DNA of 64,000 nucleotides from contig NZ_WQPK01000045.1 in assembly GCF_018785265.1 (NCBI RefSeq), positions 248,001 to 312,000 on the forward strand, read 5' to 3'. Position 1 is the stretch's first letter, and each line of letters begins with the position of its first letter. Below the pieces are notes generated by a model. It did not search any database. It was not told the DNA's origin and saw nothing but the letters and a program-made list of their open reading frames with translations. The translations under genes and the position numbers were made by a program. This stretch comes from Collinsella aerofaciens (lineage in GTDB: Bacteria; Actinomycetota; Coriobacteriia; Coriobacteriales; Coriobacteriaceae). Shown piece after piece: positions 9,200 through 17,930 of the stretch.

Positions 9200-10537
9200 A
9201 TGGACGAGATGTTTGCCATTAAATGTCAAAACTGCGGCGGCCCTATGTACTCGCACCAAGCTAAGCGCAGCTTTGAGTGCGCTTATTGCGGTGCGGTCAT
9301 TCCGTGGCAGGCGGACGCCGGAGAGCCCAAGAGCGCTTTGGGCATTCGCCATACGCCGTTGACGGTAGTGGATGGACTGCTCAAGCTCACGCATGTGTCG
9401 CAACTCGAGCGCCCGGAGGACCCGGACTGGTATTTCTTCAATTCGCACTGGCGCAATCAGTCGGTCCTGGAACATCTGCTGTGGGAGGACCGCGGCACGG
9501 CGCAGGAGTTCCAAGAAGCGACGCACGTGAGCATTCCTTGTCCCTTCTGCGGAGCGTCCTTTGAGGGCGAGTCAACGCAGCGTGTGTTTGAGTGCCCGTC
9601 CTGCGGCAACAAGATCGGCATTGCCGACCTGCTCAAGCCCGGTACCTTCAGCAAGCGTCTGACCATGGGCGTGGGTGCAGAGTATGTGCCGGAGCAGGGT
9701 ATTCCCTGCGAAATCTCGCCGCAGCAGGCACGTGCCAACGCGCTGCAGCTGGTGCGCCAGTATCCGGATGCCTTTGCCGGGCACGACGTGGAAGACGCGA
9801 TCCAAAACGACATGATGCTCTTCTATTTCCCCATGGCGCTGGCGGACTTGCGCATGATGGCGAGCTTCCCGGGCAAGGGCCTGAGCAAGGAGGCCTTGGT
9901 GTACTACGAGGTGCTCGACTGGGCATACCCCAGGGCAAACTACCTGGACGTTCGCCTCATGGGCATTTTGGAGCCGTGGGACTTTGCCAAGGTCGGTCCG
10001 TTCGATCCCGCCATGCAGGAAGGTGACTTTCGCGTTGTCTCAGTCGATGCGTCTACCAAGGACCAGGTGGTCATTGATAAGTTGGCGCTCGACGTTGCGG
10101 GCAACGATGCCGAGGCTGTACTGGGGCTCAATAAAAAGAGCATTCGCATGTGGGCGCGCAAGGCCCGCAAACATAAGGACGGCCTGGTGATGGTGCCGGT
10201 CTACTTTGTCGATCGTCCGGCGACAGACGGCCGCGATGGCGAGCAGGTGCGCATTGCCGTAAACGGCCAGACGGGCCGCGCGGCCGCGGTGGTGTTTAGC
10301 GACAAGCGCGAAACGCATATCGTGGCGCCGCTCAGCCCGAGCCTGCATCTGTCCGGTGAGAGCACCGTGCACGCCACGCCCGTCGAGGTCAAATACGTTA
10401 AATCGCCCTTCCTGTACCAGATCGTGCGCCGTGGAGGCGGCGAGCAACCGCGCCAGGTTGCAGCCGCCGTCGAGGGTTCCTACCGAGAGGAGAAGCCCAA
10501 ACGCCGCGGTCTGCTGGGTGCGCTATTTGGGAAGTAG
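9200..10537 (+). CDS. Zinc-ribbon protein of unknown function
   Basis: The 445-residue protein is not recognised as a named family. It has two treble-clef-like zinc ribbons: CxxC at residues 9-12 and 27-30 (CQNCGG, CAYCG), and another pair near residues 115-138 (CPFCG, CPSCG). The rest is a long mixed alpha/beta part ending in a basic tail (KPKRRGLLGALFGK). ATG 9200 follows AAAGGAG. It is divergent from the CDF gene and stands alone. The metal sites suggest nucleic-acid or protein binding, but no catalytic motif is visible. Confidence 0.6.
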   Translation: MDEMFAIKCQNCGGPMYSHQAKRSFECAYCGAVIPWQADAGEPKSALGIRHTPLTVVDGLLKLTHVSQLERPEDPDWYFFNSHWRNQSVLEHLLWEDRGTAQEFQEATHVSIPCPFCGASFEGESTQRVFECPSCGNKIGIADLLKPGTFSKRLTMGVGAEYVPEQGIPCEISPQQARANALQLVRQYPDAFAGHDVEDAIQNDMMLFYFPMALADLRMMASFPGKGLSKEALVYYEVLDWAYPRANYLDVRLMGILEPWDFAKVGPFDPAMQEGDFRVVSVDASTKDQVVIDKLALDVAGNDAEAVLGLNKKSIRMWARKARKHKDGLVMVPVYFVDRPATDGRDGEQVRIAVNGQTGRAAAVVFSDKRETHIVAPLSPSLHLSGESTVHATPVEVKYVKSPFLYQIVRRGGGEQPRQVAAAVEGSYREEKPKRRGLLGALFGK

Positions 10538-10599
10538 GGGAGTAGCACCGGTTGTTGCCGTAAGGTGATGGCCGGGGGTGCGGGGCAGCTCTCAGGAGT

Positions 10600-10786
10600 G
10601 CGGGCTGCCGTCTGATTGTTTGAGGGTGCCAGATGTAAATAAACAGTGGAGCGGCTGCAAAAGAGCCTCCTCACTGGGTAAAATCAGGTTGTGCCGCGGA
10701 ACCCGCTCCTCAGCTAGTCACACTTCGGAAGCGCGGGCAACGCAGGTATTATCGTCTAAAGGGCCGGCTGCAACCGGCCCTTTTCT
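10600..10786 (+). promoter_or_regulatory. Possible decayed T-box-like leader with intact terminator
   Basis: The 425-nt gap between the zinc-ribbon gene and the minus-strand nuclease contains AGGTTGTGCCGCGG at about 10686-10699, which matches 11 of 14 positions of the T-box consensus AGGGTGGNACCGCG. It is followed by a hairpin (CCCGC with GCGGG) and a clean terminator: AAAGGGCCGG (10758-10767) pairs with CCGGCCCTTT (10774-10783). No gene on the plus strand follows, so if this is a T-box its target has been lost. An ordinary small RNA or a trailer is equally possible. Confidence 0.3.
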
Positions 10787-10962
10787 GTGGCAGCCAATGG
10801 ACCCACATCAGACGAAGGCCGCGTCTTTGCCTGTCAGGTCACGCTCGCCAGCCACGGCTAGAATGTCGTTGCCGGCGTCCATGACCGGTATTGTTTCGTA
10901 GCGTGCGTCGCAACCGCGAGTGCGCCTGCGACGGCTGCGGTGGCTTCGGTCGCAACGTGCTG

Positions 10963-12015
10963 CTACCCTTGCGTTTCGCCATTGGTCGCTTCGTTGATGG
11001 CGCGGTACTCGGCACTCAGCTCGCGCGCCAGCTCTTCCTTACTTGGAAGATACGGCAGGTATTTGGCGGCAAACACTTGGTCGTTGTCTTCGGGCAGCGT
11101 GTACTCGACAATCGAATCGCTTTTGTCCGCGCGGAGCACGATGCCTATGGGCGGATTGTCGCCTTCGTTCATGAGCTCGCGCATGTAGTAGTTCACATAC
11201 ATTTGCATCTGGCCCAAGTCCTGGTGCGTAAGATCGTCCGTCTTAAGGTCGATAAGCACGAAGCAGCGCATCAGATAGTTGTAAAACACAAGGTCAATAT
11301 AGAAATGGCGCCCATCAAAGGTGATACGCTTTTGGCGCGCCTCGAAAGCGAAGCCACGGCCAAGCTCCAGCAGGAACTTCTGAAGATGTGTGATGAGCGC
11401 CTGCTCTAGATCGCTCTCGCGAAACGCAGTATCGTCCGAGAAACCTAAAAACTCCAGTACATATGGATCGCGGATGATATCCTCGGGGCGACGAGCCGGG
11501 GCGCTCTTTTGGATTTCCTGGGTGACGGCCTCCTTGTCCTTGCTGGCAAGCAGGCGCTCGCGGAACATGGTGTTGATCTGGCGCTCGAGCTGACGCGTGC
11601 TCCAGCGAGAATCGGCGCATTCGTTCATGTACCAGGTGCGAGCTTCGGGGTCAGGAATGCGTATTAACCTGCGATAATGTGTCCAACTCAATTCGGGACG
11701 CAGTGAGTCCCGAATTGGAAATGCAAGATAGAACTGACGCATTTTACGCAGCTCTCTTGCTTCAAAACCTTTACCAAAATCCTTGGTAAGTCTGATTGCG
11801 AGGGCCTTGAGCAGCGCCTCTCCATACTTGGCGCGCTCCTCTCCGCCCTGCTCATCAACAATGCTCTTGCCGATCTCCCAATACGCCTCAACCATCGCAA
11901 AGTTAACGGCGTTATAGGCCTTGTCGCGAGCGGCGTTGAGAATCGAGGAAACCTGCTTGTAAAAAACTTCTGGCACGATTGCCGATTCTCCACGGTTTAC
12001 CAGTTCGCCCATCAC
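10963..12015 (-). CDS. PDDEXK nuclease domain protein, YhcG/DUF1016 family
   Basis: The 350-residue protein has the YhcG layout: an N-terminal helical DUF1016-N domain (about 20-150, with AYWEIGKSIV and YGEALLKALA) and a C-terminal PD-(D/E)XK nuclease domain (about 165-335) with HFYIDLVFYN and FVLIDLKTDDL, the D...(D/E)xK core. Such proteins are often found with restriction-modification or mobile regions, but no partner is adjacent here. Its 3' side faces the orphan T-box-like segment, which suggests insertion at this site. The start is ATG 12015, with a second ATG one codon later. Confidence 0.85.
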   Translation of the reverse strand: MMGELVNRGESAIVPEVFYKQVSSILNAARDKAYNAVNFAMVEAYWEIGKSIVDEQGGEERAKYGEALLKALAIRLTKDFGKGFEARELRKMRQFYLAFPIRDSLRPELSWTHYRRLIRIPDPEARTWYMNECADSRWSTRQLERQINTMFRERLLASKDKEAVTQEIQKSAPARRPEDIIRDPYVLEFLGFSDDTAFRESDLEQALITHLQKFLLELGRGFAFEARQKRITFDGRHFYIDLVFYNYLMRCFVLIDLKTDDLTHQDLGQMQMYVNYYMRELMNEGDNPPIGIVLRADKSDSIVEYTLPEDNDQVFAAKYLPYLPSKEELARELSAEYRAINEATNGETQG

Positions 12016-12180
12016 TGTCGCCCCACTTTCCTCTTGTGGAATGCATCTTTATTGCATTTAGTTTAAAGCCTCGCGCGGACTCGAATTTCAATGTCGCCTA
12101 GCGCCTTCGTGCAGGATTCCCGAAGTGACTAAAATGTGGCAATAGAGGCAGTTTTAGCGAACCCCATGGGAGTGACACGC

Positions 12181-12450
12181 ATGGACAACAACACCTTGCT
12201 GTTTCAGGACAAGGGTTCGGGCGGGTTTAAAGACGTCAAGATCTACCCTAACCGCATCGAGGTGCTCAAGAAGGGCACTTTCGGCGGCAAGCACACCGAG
12301 ATTGTCTACCTTAAGGACATCACGGGGGTCAACAGGATCAAGGGCCGCAGTGTTTTTCTACGTAACAGGCTGTTGACTGCCTGTGTCTTTAGTCTGAGCA
12401 GCCGCTCCCAAGCTCAGGAGTTCGTGAATGCGCTGAACATGGTGATGTAG
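12181..12450 (+). CDS. Small bacterial PH-like domain protein
   Basis: The 89-residue protein consists of a single beta-rich domain: FKDVKIYPNRIEVLKKG, EIVYLKDITGVNRI and a C-terminal helix QAQEFVNALNMV. This resembles the bacterial PH-like (bPH/YokE) fold. No signal peptide or membrane helix is visible. ATG 12181 has GGGAG 8 nt upstream; an in-frame ATG at 12136 has no site. A promoter region is shared with the divergent nuclease gene. The function is unknown. Confidence 0.6.
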   Translation: MDNNTLLFQDKGSGGFKDVKIYPNRIEVLKKGTFGGKHTEIVYLKDITGVNRIKGRSVFLRNRLLTACVFSLSSRSQAQEFVNALNMVM

Positions 12451-12475
12451 CCGATAACGGTGTTCGGGCTAAGGT

Positions 12476-12510
12476 AAAAATCGGGGCGCAGAACGGTATT
12501 CTGCGCCCCC
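12476..12510 (-). terminator. Terminator of the PI-PLC gene
   Basis: GGGGCGCAGAA (12483-12493) pairs with TTCTGCGCCCC. Read on the minus strand the hairpin is followed by GATTTTTACC, so it serves the minus-strand gene ending at 12546. Confidence 0.8.
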
Positions 12511-12545
12511 CCAATTGAGTCGATGTGTCTAAAAGGCGGGCTTGC

Positions 12546-15041
12546 CTATTCGCTGTCGTCCCCAACGTTTTCGCGGTCATTGGCAAGCATCGCCGCGCCG
12601 GCGACCGTTGTCGCCACGGCGGCGGCAGCGAGCCCGGCGGCAACGCCAGAGCCGTCGCCCGTGTCGGCGAGTTTTCCGGTCGAGCCCTTGCTCTTGTTGC
12701 CGCCGCCGTTCTTGTCGGCGCCGTCTGCGTTGGAACCCGTGCCGCTACCGGTGCCGCCTGCACTGCCCGAGGCCGCTACGGTAAAGCTTGCGGCTCCATC
12801 GCTGGCGAGCGTGTAGCTCTGCGCCGCGTCGCCCAAGAGACCGTTCACGCGCACCCAGTACGTTCCCGCGGTAAATGCCTCGCCCTCGGCCATCGCCGTT
12901 CCCGGAGCGCCGTTCGCGTCGTGCACAAACTCGAGCTGGGCCGTGCAGGCATCGGTTTCGAGCTTGCCCTCGAGTGATGCCGCAATCTTGGCGCGCACGT
13001 CTTCGCCGGCCTTAAGGCCTTCGAGTCCCTCAAAATGGGGCGTCAGCGCGCGTGGATCGATATCGATGGGCACGGAGCCCCGCAGCTCCGTAACGGTCTC
13101 GTTGCCTAAGGCGTCGACATCCACATATTCGATGGCAAACGCATGGCCCGAAGCTGCCACGTTGAGTACGTTGCTGCTGTCGACGAGGCGGAAATGACCC
13201 TCGCCAACGGTCTTGCCGTTCTGGAATGAGGCATCGCTCAGCGAGTCGCCGTACGTCATGCGCATGCGGGTCGGGAGATAGTACGGGAGATAGTACGAAG
13301 CCGTCTGCTTGTGCTCCGTATCGTAATTGCGCTGGTAGATGCTCCGGGCCAGCGCCGCATCAACAAAGTCGGATGCGATGATGCCAATGTGCTTGAGGTA
13401 ATCTGACTTTGTATCCTCGATGCCGCTGGGATTGATGTACGGGCTCTTATACAGATGCTCGTTGACTACTCGTGCCGAGGTAAAAGGATTGCCTCCGTGC
13501 GACAAGCCCGTGCAGCTGGTGTAGTTGATAGACCAGCAACGCTCCAGGACTTTCTCCTTGGCCCCGTTATCGTCCTCGACATCTACCTCGTTGCGCGTGC
13601 GCCCGGTCGTTTCCTTCAGCGCATTATCGACCCAGCTGAGCTTGTCGGTTCCCGTGAGTTTGTACTTGTCCTGGGCGTATACCTTGGTGCAATAGGGCTC
13701 TTTGTCGCCTGTTTCCCCCGCGGCTTCAAAGCCCCGCGCGTCTTGGACGAGGCACATGGAACTGCTGTCGGTGTGCGCTGCGATTTTGTTATCCCATTCG
13801 GTGAGGTCGAGTCCCCACGTGTGGCCGCTTACGCTGTCGCCGTCGAGTCCAAATCGACGTAGCAGGACGATCTTTCCGCGCACCTCGCCCAGTGTGGGAA
13901 CGCGGCTCGACGTATAGAACAGTTTGGGGTTGTCGTCCAAAACCTTGGCGAAAGCCGTCGTAACACTTTCGTCGGTAGCCTCGTCGTTGCCTCGTGATAC
14001 AAGCATGATGAGCGCTTCTGTCGGGTTTTCGTTCAAAAACGTTTTGAAGTAGCCTATGACATCGGAAAGATGCAAAAAGTACGCGTCTTTTTTGAGCAGG
14101 TAGTACATCCCATGGTCGATGCCAGGGTTGTCGCCCTTTCCGAGACGGATATCAAAATAGCGAATGCCTTCGAGCAGCTGCGTGGGAATGTAATCCTGCT
14201 GGCATTTTACTTGCGAGGATTGGGGCTCAGTGTCGTTGTCCACGCTGCAGGTGCCCGAATCGTGCGTGCCCGGGATGCTCAGCTCGTCGAGGAACTTGTT
14301 GTCGTCGACGTATTTCATCCAACATGGTCCGTCGACGTAGCTGCTGTACGTAATCCAGTCGAGGCTGCTAACCGTGGCATCGTTCTTTTTCATGTCGTAA
14401 CCGATAAGTTCGAGCTCCCACGGAATGCTCTTACTCTTACTCTTATGGCAGATCTTATTGTTGTCCTGGTCTTCGCCGTTCGATTCTATTGCCAGGTACT
14501 TAATGTCTTTTTTCTCGGTTTCTTTCTCGACCGTGCGGTCTCGGATGATATAGGTTCCGTTTGATTGACGCTCGAACGCAAAAGAGCGACTGGGCTTGCC
14601 GCCATGCTCGCCACTCCATACGTGGATGACCTTTCCGTCTTTGTCCGAGTCGCCATCGACCGACCAAATGCTGTAGCCCGTCTTTTTATGCTCTTCGAAA
14701 TTGAGCAAGGTGCGGATAGCATACCAGTTTGTATCGTCATTCTTGGTCGTTACGTTCTCAAGGATGAGCTTGCTGGACGTGCCGTCATTAAACAGATGGC
14801 AGACGTTGCCGATGACGTTGCCGTCTTCGTTAACGCTTGCGGTACGAAAATAGCCCGCGGGGCGAAGGCGAATGACGAAATTGTCGAGGCTGACCGACGC
14901 TGTGGCAGCGTCGTCTGCAAATGCCGCTCGTGGGCCGATGCCCAATGCCGCGGTTTCGGGCAGGCTTGCAAGTGGCGACAACGCCGCGAGTCCAAGGCCC
15001 AACGTAAATGCTCGGCGGCTGATGGCGTGGTGTTCGGTCAT
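12546..15041 (-). CDS. Secreted, wall-anchored phosphatidylinositol-specific phospholipase C-like protein
   Basis: The 831-residue protein starts with a twin-arginine type signal (ISRRAFTLGLGLAALSPLA). The PI-PLC X domain spans about 250-560: the catalytic-type histidines are in SIPGTHDSG (about 259) and IDHGMYYL (about 309), with YFDIRLGKGD between them, about 50 residues apart as in bacterial PI-PLCs. Residues 50-230 form a beta-rich domain and 640-770 contain Ig-like segments. The C-terminus has LADTG, a hydrophobic helix and an acidic rather than basic tail. LADTG fits the LAXTG motif of class E sortases. It likely acts on lipid or GPI-type head groups at the cell surface. A divergent promoter region lies upstream. 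Confidence 0.82.
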   Translation of the reverse strand: MTEHHAISRRAFTLGLGLAALSPLASLPETAALGIGPRAAFADDAATASVSLDNFVIRLRPAGYFRTASVNEDGNVIGNVCHLFNDGTSSKLILENVTTKNDDTNWYAIRTLLNFEEHKKTGYSIWSVDGDSDKDGKVIHVWSGEHGGKPSRSFAFERQSNGTYIIRDRTVEKETEKKDIKYLAIESNGEDQDNNKICHKSKSKSIPWELELIGYDMKKNDATVSSLDWITYSSYVDGPCWMKYVDDNKFLDELSIPGTHDSGTCSVDNDTEPQSSQVKCQQDYIPTQLLEGIRYFDIRLGKGDNPGIDHGMYYLLKKDAYFLHLSDVIGYFKTFLNENPTEALIMLVSRGNDEATDESVTTAFAKVLDDNPKLFYTSSRVPTLGEVRGKIVLLRRFGLDGDSVSGHTWGLDLTEWDNKIAAHTDSSSMCLVQDARGFEAAGETGDKEPYCTKVYAQDKYKLTGTDKLSWVDNALKETTGRTRNEVDVEDDNGAKEKVLERCWSINYTSCTGLSHGGNPFTSARVVNEHLYKSPYINPSGIEDTKSDYLKHIGIIASDFVDAALARSIYQRNYDTEHKQTASYYLPYYLPTRMRMTYGDSLSDASFQNGKTVGEGHFRLVDSSNVLNVAASGHAFAIEYVDVDALGNETVTELRGSVPIDIDPRALTPHFEGLEGLKAGEDVRAKIAASLEGKLETDACTAQLEFVHDANGAPGTAMAEGEAFTAGTYWVRVNGLLGDAAQSYTLASDGAASFTVAASGSAGGTGSGTGSNADGADKNGGGNKSKGSTGKLADTGDGSGVAAGLAAAAVATTVAGAAMLANDRENVGDDSE

Positions 15042-15242
15042 AACTTCTCCATTCGTAGAGTGCGGTTATGCGATAGTTTTGGTCACTATACTGCTCAGAT
15101 GTTTAAAGATGCTGGTTTAATTGTCTGCGCGGCGCAATAAATCGGCGGGCGGACGTGTTGGGGTGTTTGTCGTTTTCGTACTGTTGCTACATTTGGAGCG
15201 GTTCCGGCGTCCGGCATCCTCGCGTTCGTTGGCTACCGGCAT

Positions 15243-15274
15243 AAGAAAGGGAGGGTCGGTTTACCGGCCCTCCC
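15243..15274 (-). terminator. Hairpin terminator between PI-PLC and lipoprotein genes
   Basis: GGGAGGGTCGG (15249-15259) pairs with CCGGCCCTCCC (15264-15274). On the minus strand it is followed by CTTTCTTAT, so it ends the transcript of the lipoprotein gene at 15347. The rest of the 15042-15346 gap holds only the PI-PLC promoter region; nothing else was recognised. Confidence 0.75.
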
Positions 15275-15346
15275 TGGGTACGAAGCGCTGGGGTACCGCC
15301 GCTTGTTAGCACTGCGCCCGTGTTTCCCGCTGCGCTCGCCAGTTAC

Positions 15347-15940
15347 TTAGCGCTTGATCTCGATATCGTCGAGCTTGACGTCCATGGCCTCGGTCTTGGC
15401 CTCGGCGATGTCGTCGGCAAATTCCAGAGACTTCATCATGGTCTCGACGGCGTCCTTGTGCTCCTCGACGTTGTCGATGCGCACATACACGCTGCCACCG
15501 TCAACGTCGGTGAAGTACTCGGTCGTCACGCCGCCCGAGTGTGTGTAGGAAGCGTTGCGCCAGGTCTTGCCGTTGTACTTGACGGGGTCATTCTCGGTCC
15601 ACTCAAAGCTGGCGTTCCACTTTGCCTCGTAGTCGAACAGCTCGTCGGCGTTCTTGTCAGAGTCGAAGACGGGGATGAAGCGATCACTGGCGTGCTCGCT
15701 CTCGGTGAACTTAAACTGGGCCCTGTCGGCGGTGTCGCCGGCAACGTCGGTAATCTCGACGCCCTCGGGAACCTCGACCTTAAACCAAATGAAGTCGGTC
15801 CTCATATCCACGGCTGGCTTTTCTGCCCCGCCGCCACCGCCACTTCCGGTAGCGTCGCCGCTGCCACCGCAGCCCACCAGGGCAACTGCGGCAAAGAGAC
15901 TGATGCAGAGGGTGAGAATCGCAAAGGCCTTCTTTTTCAT
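15347..15940 (-). CDS. Lipoprotein of unknown function
   Basis: The 197-residue protein begins with KKKAFAILTLCISLFAAVALVGCG, where LVGC is a lipobox, so it is predicted to be lipid-anchored outside the membrane. A Gly/Ser linker leads into a single beta-rich domain (about 45-180) with FIWFKVEVPEGVEI and SVYVRIDNVEEHKDAVETMM. No known family is recognised. It is a separate transcript with its own terminator. Confidence 0.75.
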   Translation of the reverse strand: MKKKAFAILTLCISLFAAVALVGCGGSGDATGSGGGGGAEKPAVDMRTDFIWFKVEVPEGVEITDVAGDTADRAQFKFTESEHASDRFIPVFDSDKNADELFDYEAKWNASFEWTENDPVKYNGKTWRNASYTHSGGVTTEYFTDVDGGSVYVRIDNVEEHKDAVETMMKSLEFADDIAEAKTEAMDVKLDDIEIKR

Positions 15941-16402
15941 GGTCGTGTCCTCCTCGATCTGTAATCGTCCATGGATTACCTGCCTTTACTGTACGCGTGG
16001 ACGGCTCCTTCGGGTGAGCCATGTGTCCCATTCTGAGGGCCGGATTTGCGCCGTTAAGTGGCAATATGCACGGGTCCAAAAGAGGGGAGGGCCGGTGCTG
16101 TCGGCTCTCCCCGGGGTGAGGTGTCCGTTGTTTTAAAGGGACGCGTGTACGCGGGCGTTGCCCCAACAGGTTCCTTGTTTATAGATATGCCCCAGTTTGT
16201 GACGTCCGGAAGTCCCGAAAGGTGGGCCATGTGTCCCATGCTTGCGTTGCCGCCGCCTATCGCGTGCCATAGAAATCCGCGATGGCCAGGTGCGCTGACG
16301 CTCGCGTACTTATGGGCTAGACTTAGCACCATTACGTGATCGATGCGGTCGGCCGACGTCGGCCGCCCGACCGATATATATGACTTGAAGGTGCGTGTGC
16401 GT
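15941..16402. other. Non-coding gap with hairpin and a 14-bp direct repeat
   Basis: This 460-nt gap separates the divergent lipoprotein and fchA genes. GCCATGTGTCCCAT occurs at 16018-16031 and again at 16226-16239, in similar flanks (GGTGAGCC and GGTGGGCC). Between them GGGGAGGGCCG and CGGCTCTCCCC (16084-16112) form a hairpin; on the minus strand it is followed by TCTTTTGG, so it could end a minus-strand transcript that starts further right. No convincing gene was found. Confidence 0.4.
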
Positions 16403-17035
16403 ATGAGCCAAGAGATGATGGATAAAACCTGTCGCGGTTTTGCCGAGGCGCTTGCCGCACGCGAGCCGGTTCCCGGCGGCGGTAGCGCGAGCGCCTTTGT
16501 AGGTGCACTGGGCGCCTCGCTTTGCGGGATGGTTGCTCGCTATGGGGCGACAAACCCTGCGCTTGCCGATCGCGCAGACGATCTGACGCGTTCGTTTGCC
16601 CAGGCGGATGAGTTGGCGCAGGAACTTGTGGGTCTGGTCGCCGAGGACGTTCGTGCCTACGGGCAGGTGTCCACGGCGTACGGTATTCCGCGTGACGATC
16701 CGGCTCGAGCGACCGCGATTCAGGATGCGCTGCATGTGGCCGCTATGCCGCCGTATCGCATTATGGATGCCTGCGGGCGTGCGCTGGCGCTGCTCGAGGA
16801 CATGGCCGACAAGGGTTCACGTCAGCTGCTGTCCGATGTGGCGTGCGGCGCCGTGTTCTGCCGTGCCGCTATGCAGGGCGCGAGCTTGACGCTCTTTGCG
16901 AACACCACGTCTATGAAAGATCGCGTTCGTGCTGAGGAGCTCGAGACGGCGTGTGATGAGTTGCTCGACACATGGTTGCCGCGCGCCGATGCGCTGGCGC
17001 GCCGCGCCTCCGACGCTGCAAGGAAGAGAGGATAG
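16403..17035 (+). CDS. fchA: Methenyl-THF cyclohydrolase / formiminotransferase-cyclodeaminase family (FchA)
   Basis: The 210-residue all-helical protein matches the FTCD C-terminal family: EPVPGGGSASAFVGALGASL near the N-terminus, VAAMPPYRIMDAC in the middle and LSDVACGAVFCRAAMQGA near the end. Stand-alone FchA proteins catalyse hydrolysis of 5,10-methenyl-THF to 10-formyl-THF or formimino-THF deamination. The chosen start is ATG 16403; in-frame codons back to 16343 lack a ribosome site. folD begins 2 nt after the stop, so both are one operon. This pairing fits the defects seen in FolD. Confidence 0.88.
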   Translation: MSQEMMDKTCRGFAEALAAREPVPGGGSASAFVGALGASLCGMVARYGATNPALADRADDLTRSFAQADELAQELVGLVAEDVRAYGQVSTAYGIPRDDPARATAIQDALHVAAMPPYRIMDACGRALALLEDMADKGSRQLLSDVACGAVFCRAAMQGASLTLFANTTSMKDRVRAEELETACDELLDTWLPRADALARRASDAARKRG

Positions 17036-17037
17036 CC

Positions 17038-17892
17038 ATGGCTGAACTGCTGAAGGGTGCTCCCGTTGCTCGCGCTTTGACCGAGGAACTTGCTGCTCGC
17101 TGTGCAGCCCTGCGCGAGCGCGGTGTTGTACCGACGCTGGCCATCGTTCGTGTGGGCGAGCGCGAGGACGACCTGTCCTACGAGCGCGGTGCCCTCAAGC
17201 GCTGCGAGAAGGTTGGCATTGAGGCTCGCCGCGTTTTGCTTCCTGCCGATGTTTCGCAGGACGAGCTGTTGATGGCCGTCGAGGACATCAATACCGATTC
17301 GGCTGTTCATGGCTGTCTGATGTTCCGCCCGCTGCCCGCCGGCCTTGACGAGAACGCCGTCGCCGCAGCGCTCGATCCCGCCAAGGACGTTGACTCCATG
17401 ACACCGGCCTCGCTGCTTACCACGCTTTCGGGGCGAGGCGAGGGCTTTGCTCCCTGCACGGCCGAGGCCGTGTTGGCGTTGCTGGACCATTACGACGTTG
17501 AGCTGGATGGGGCAAAGGTCGCGGTCGTCGGTCGGTCGCTGGTGATCGGTCGTCCCGTTGCCGCCATGCTTACGGCTCGCAATGCCACGGTGACGACGTG
17601 CCACACGCATACGCGCGACTTGGCTGCCGAGTGCCGTGCGGCTGATATTGTGGTTGCGGCCGTTGGACGCGCGCGCACGATTGGCGCGGATGCGGTTCGT
17701 GGGGGCCAGACAGTCATCGATGTTGGCATTAATTGGGATGAGGCCGCTGGAAAACTGGTCGGCGACGTTGATTTTGATGCTGCGGAGCCGGTTGTTGGCG
17801 CAATTACTCCCGTGCCGGGCGGCGTGGGGGCTGTAACGACGGCGATTCTCGCCAAACACGTGATCGAGGCAGCGGAGCGTGCATCGAAATAG
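17038..17892 (+). CDS. folD: FolD-family methylene-THF dehydrogenase lacking cyclohydrolase residues
   Basis: The 284-residue protein has both FolD domains: an N-terminal folate domain and a Rossmann domain with VVGRSLVIGRPVAAML and VIDVGINW. Against E. coli FolD, Tyr50 is kept (Tyr48) and Asp121 is kept (Asp119 in KDVD), but catalytic Lys54 is Ala52 (SYERGALKRC) and Gln98 is Phe96 (LMFRPLP). The constant offset of two residues supports the alignment. Lys and Gln are needed for the cyclohydrolase step, while the dehydrogenase step can do without Lys. The protein is thus probably a dehydrogenase only, working with the adjacent FchA. ATG 17038 follows GAGAGGA. Confidence 0.88.
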   Translation: MAELLKGAPVARALTEELAARCAALRERGVVPTLAIVRVGEREDDLSYERGALKRCEKVGIEARRVLLPADVSQDELLMAVEDINTDSAVHGCLMFRPLPAGLDENAVAAALDPAKDVDSMTPASLLTTLSGRGEGFAPCTAEAVLALLDHYDVELDGAKVAVVGRSLVIGRPVAAMLTARNATVTTCHTHTRDLAAECRAADIVVAAVGRARTIGADAVRGGQTVIDVGINWDEAAGKLVGDVDFDAAEPVVGAITPVPGGVGAVTTAILAKHVIEAAERASK

Positions 17893-17930
17893 GCGTTTTG
17901 GGCTGTATAGAGGGTCAGCTATATACCCGC

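Noticed and set aside
10680-10745. Small SRP RNA or tRNA
   Set aside because: GGAAG is present, but the GGTCAG partner, the T-loop and cloverleaf pairing are missing.
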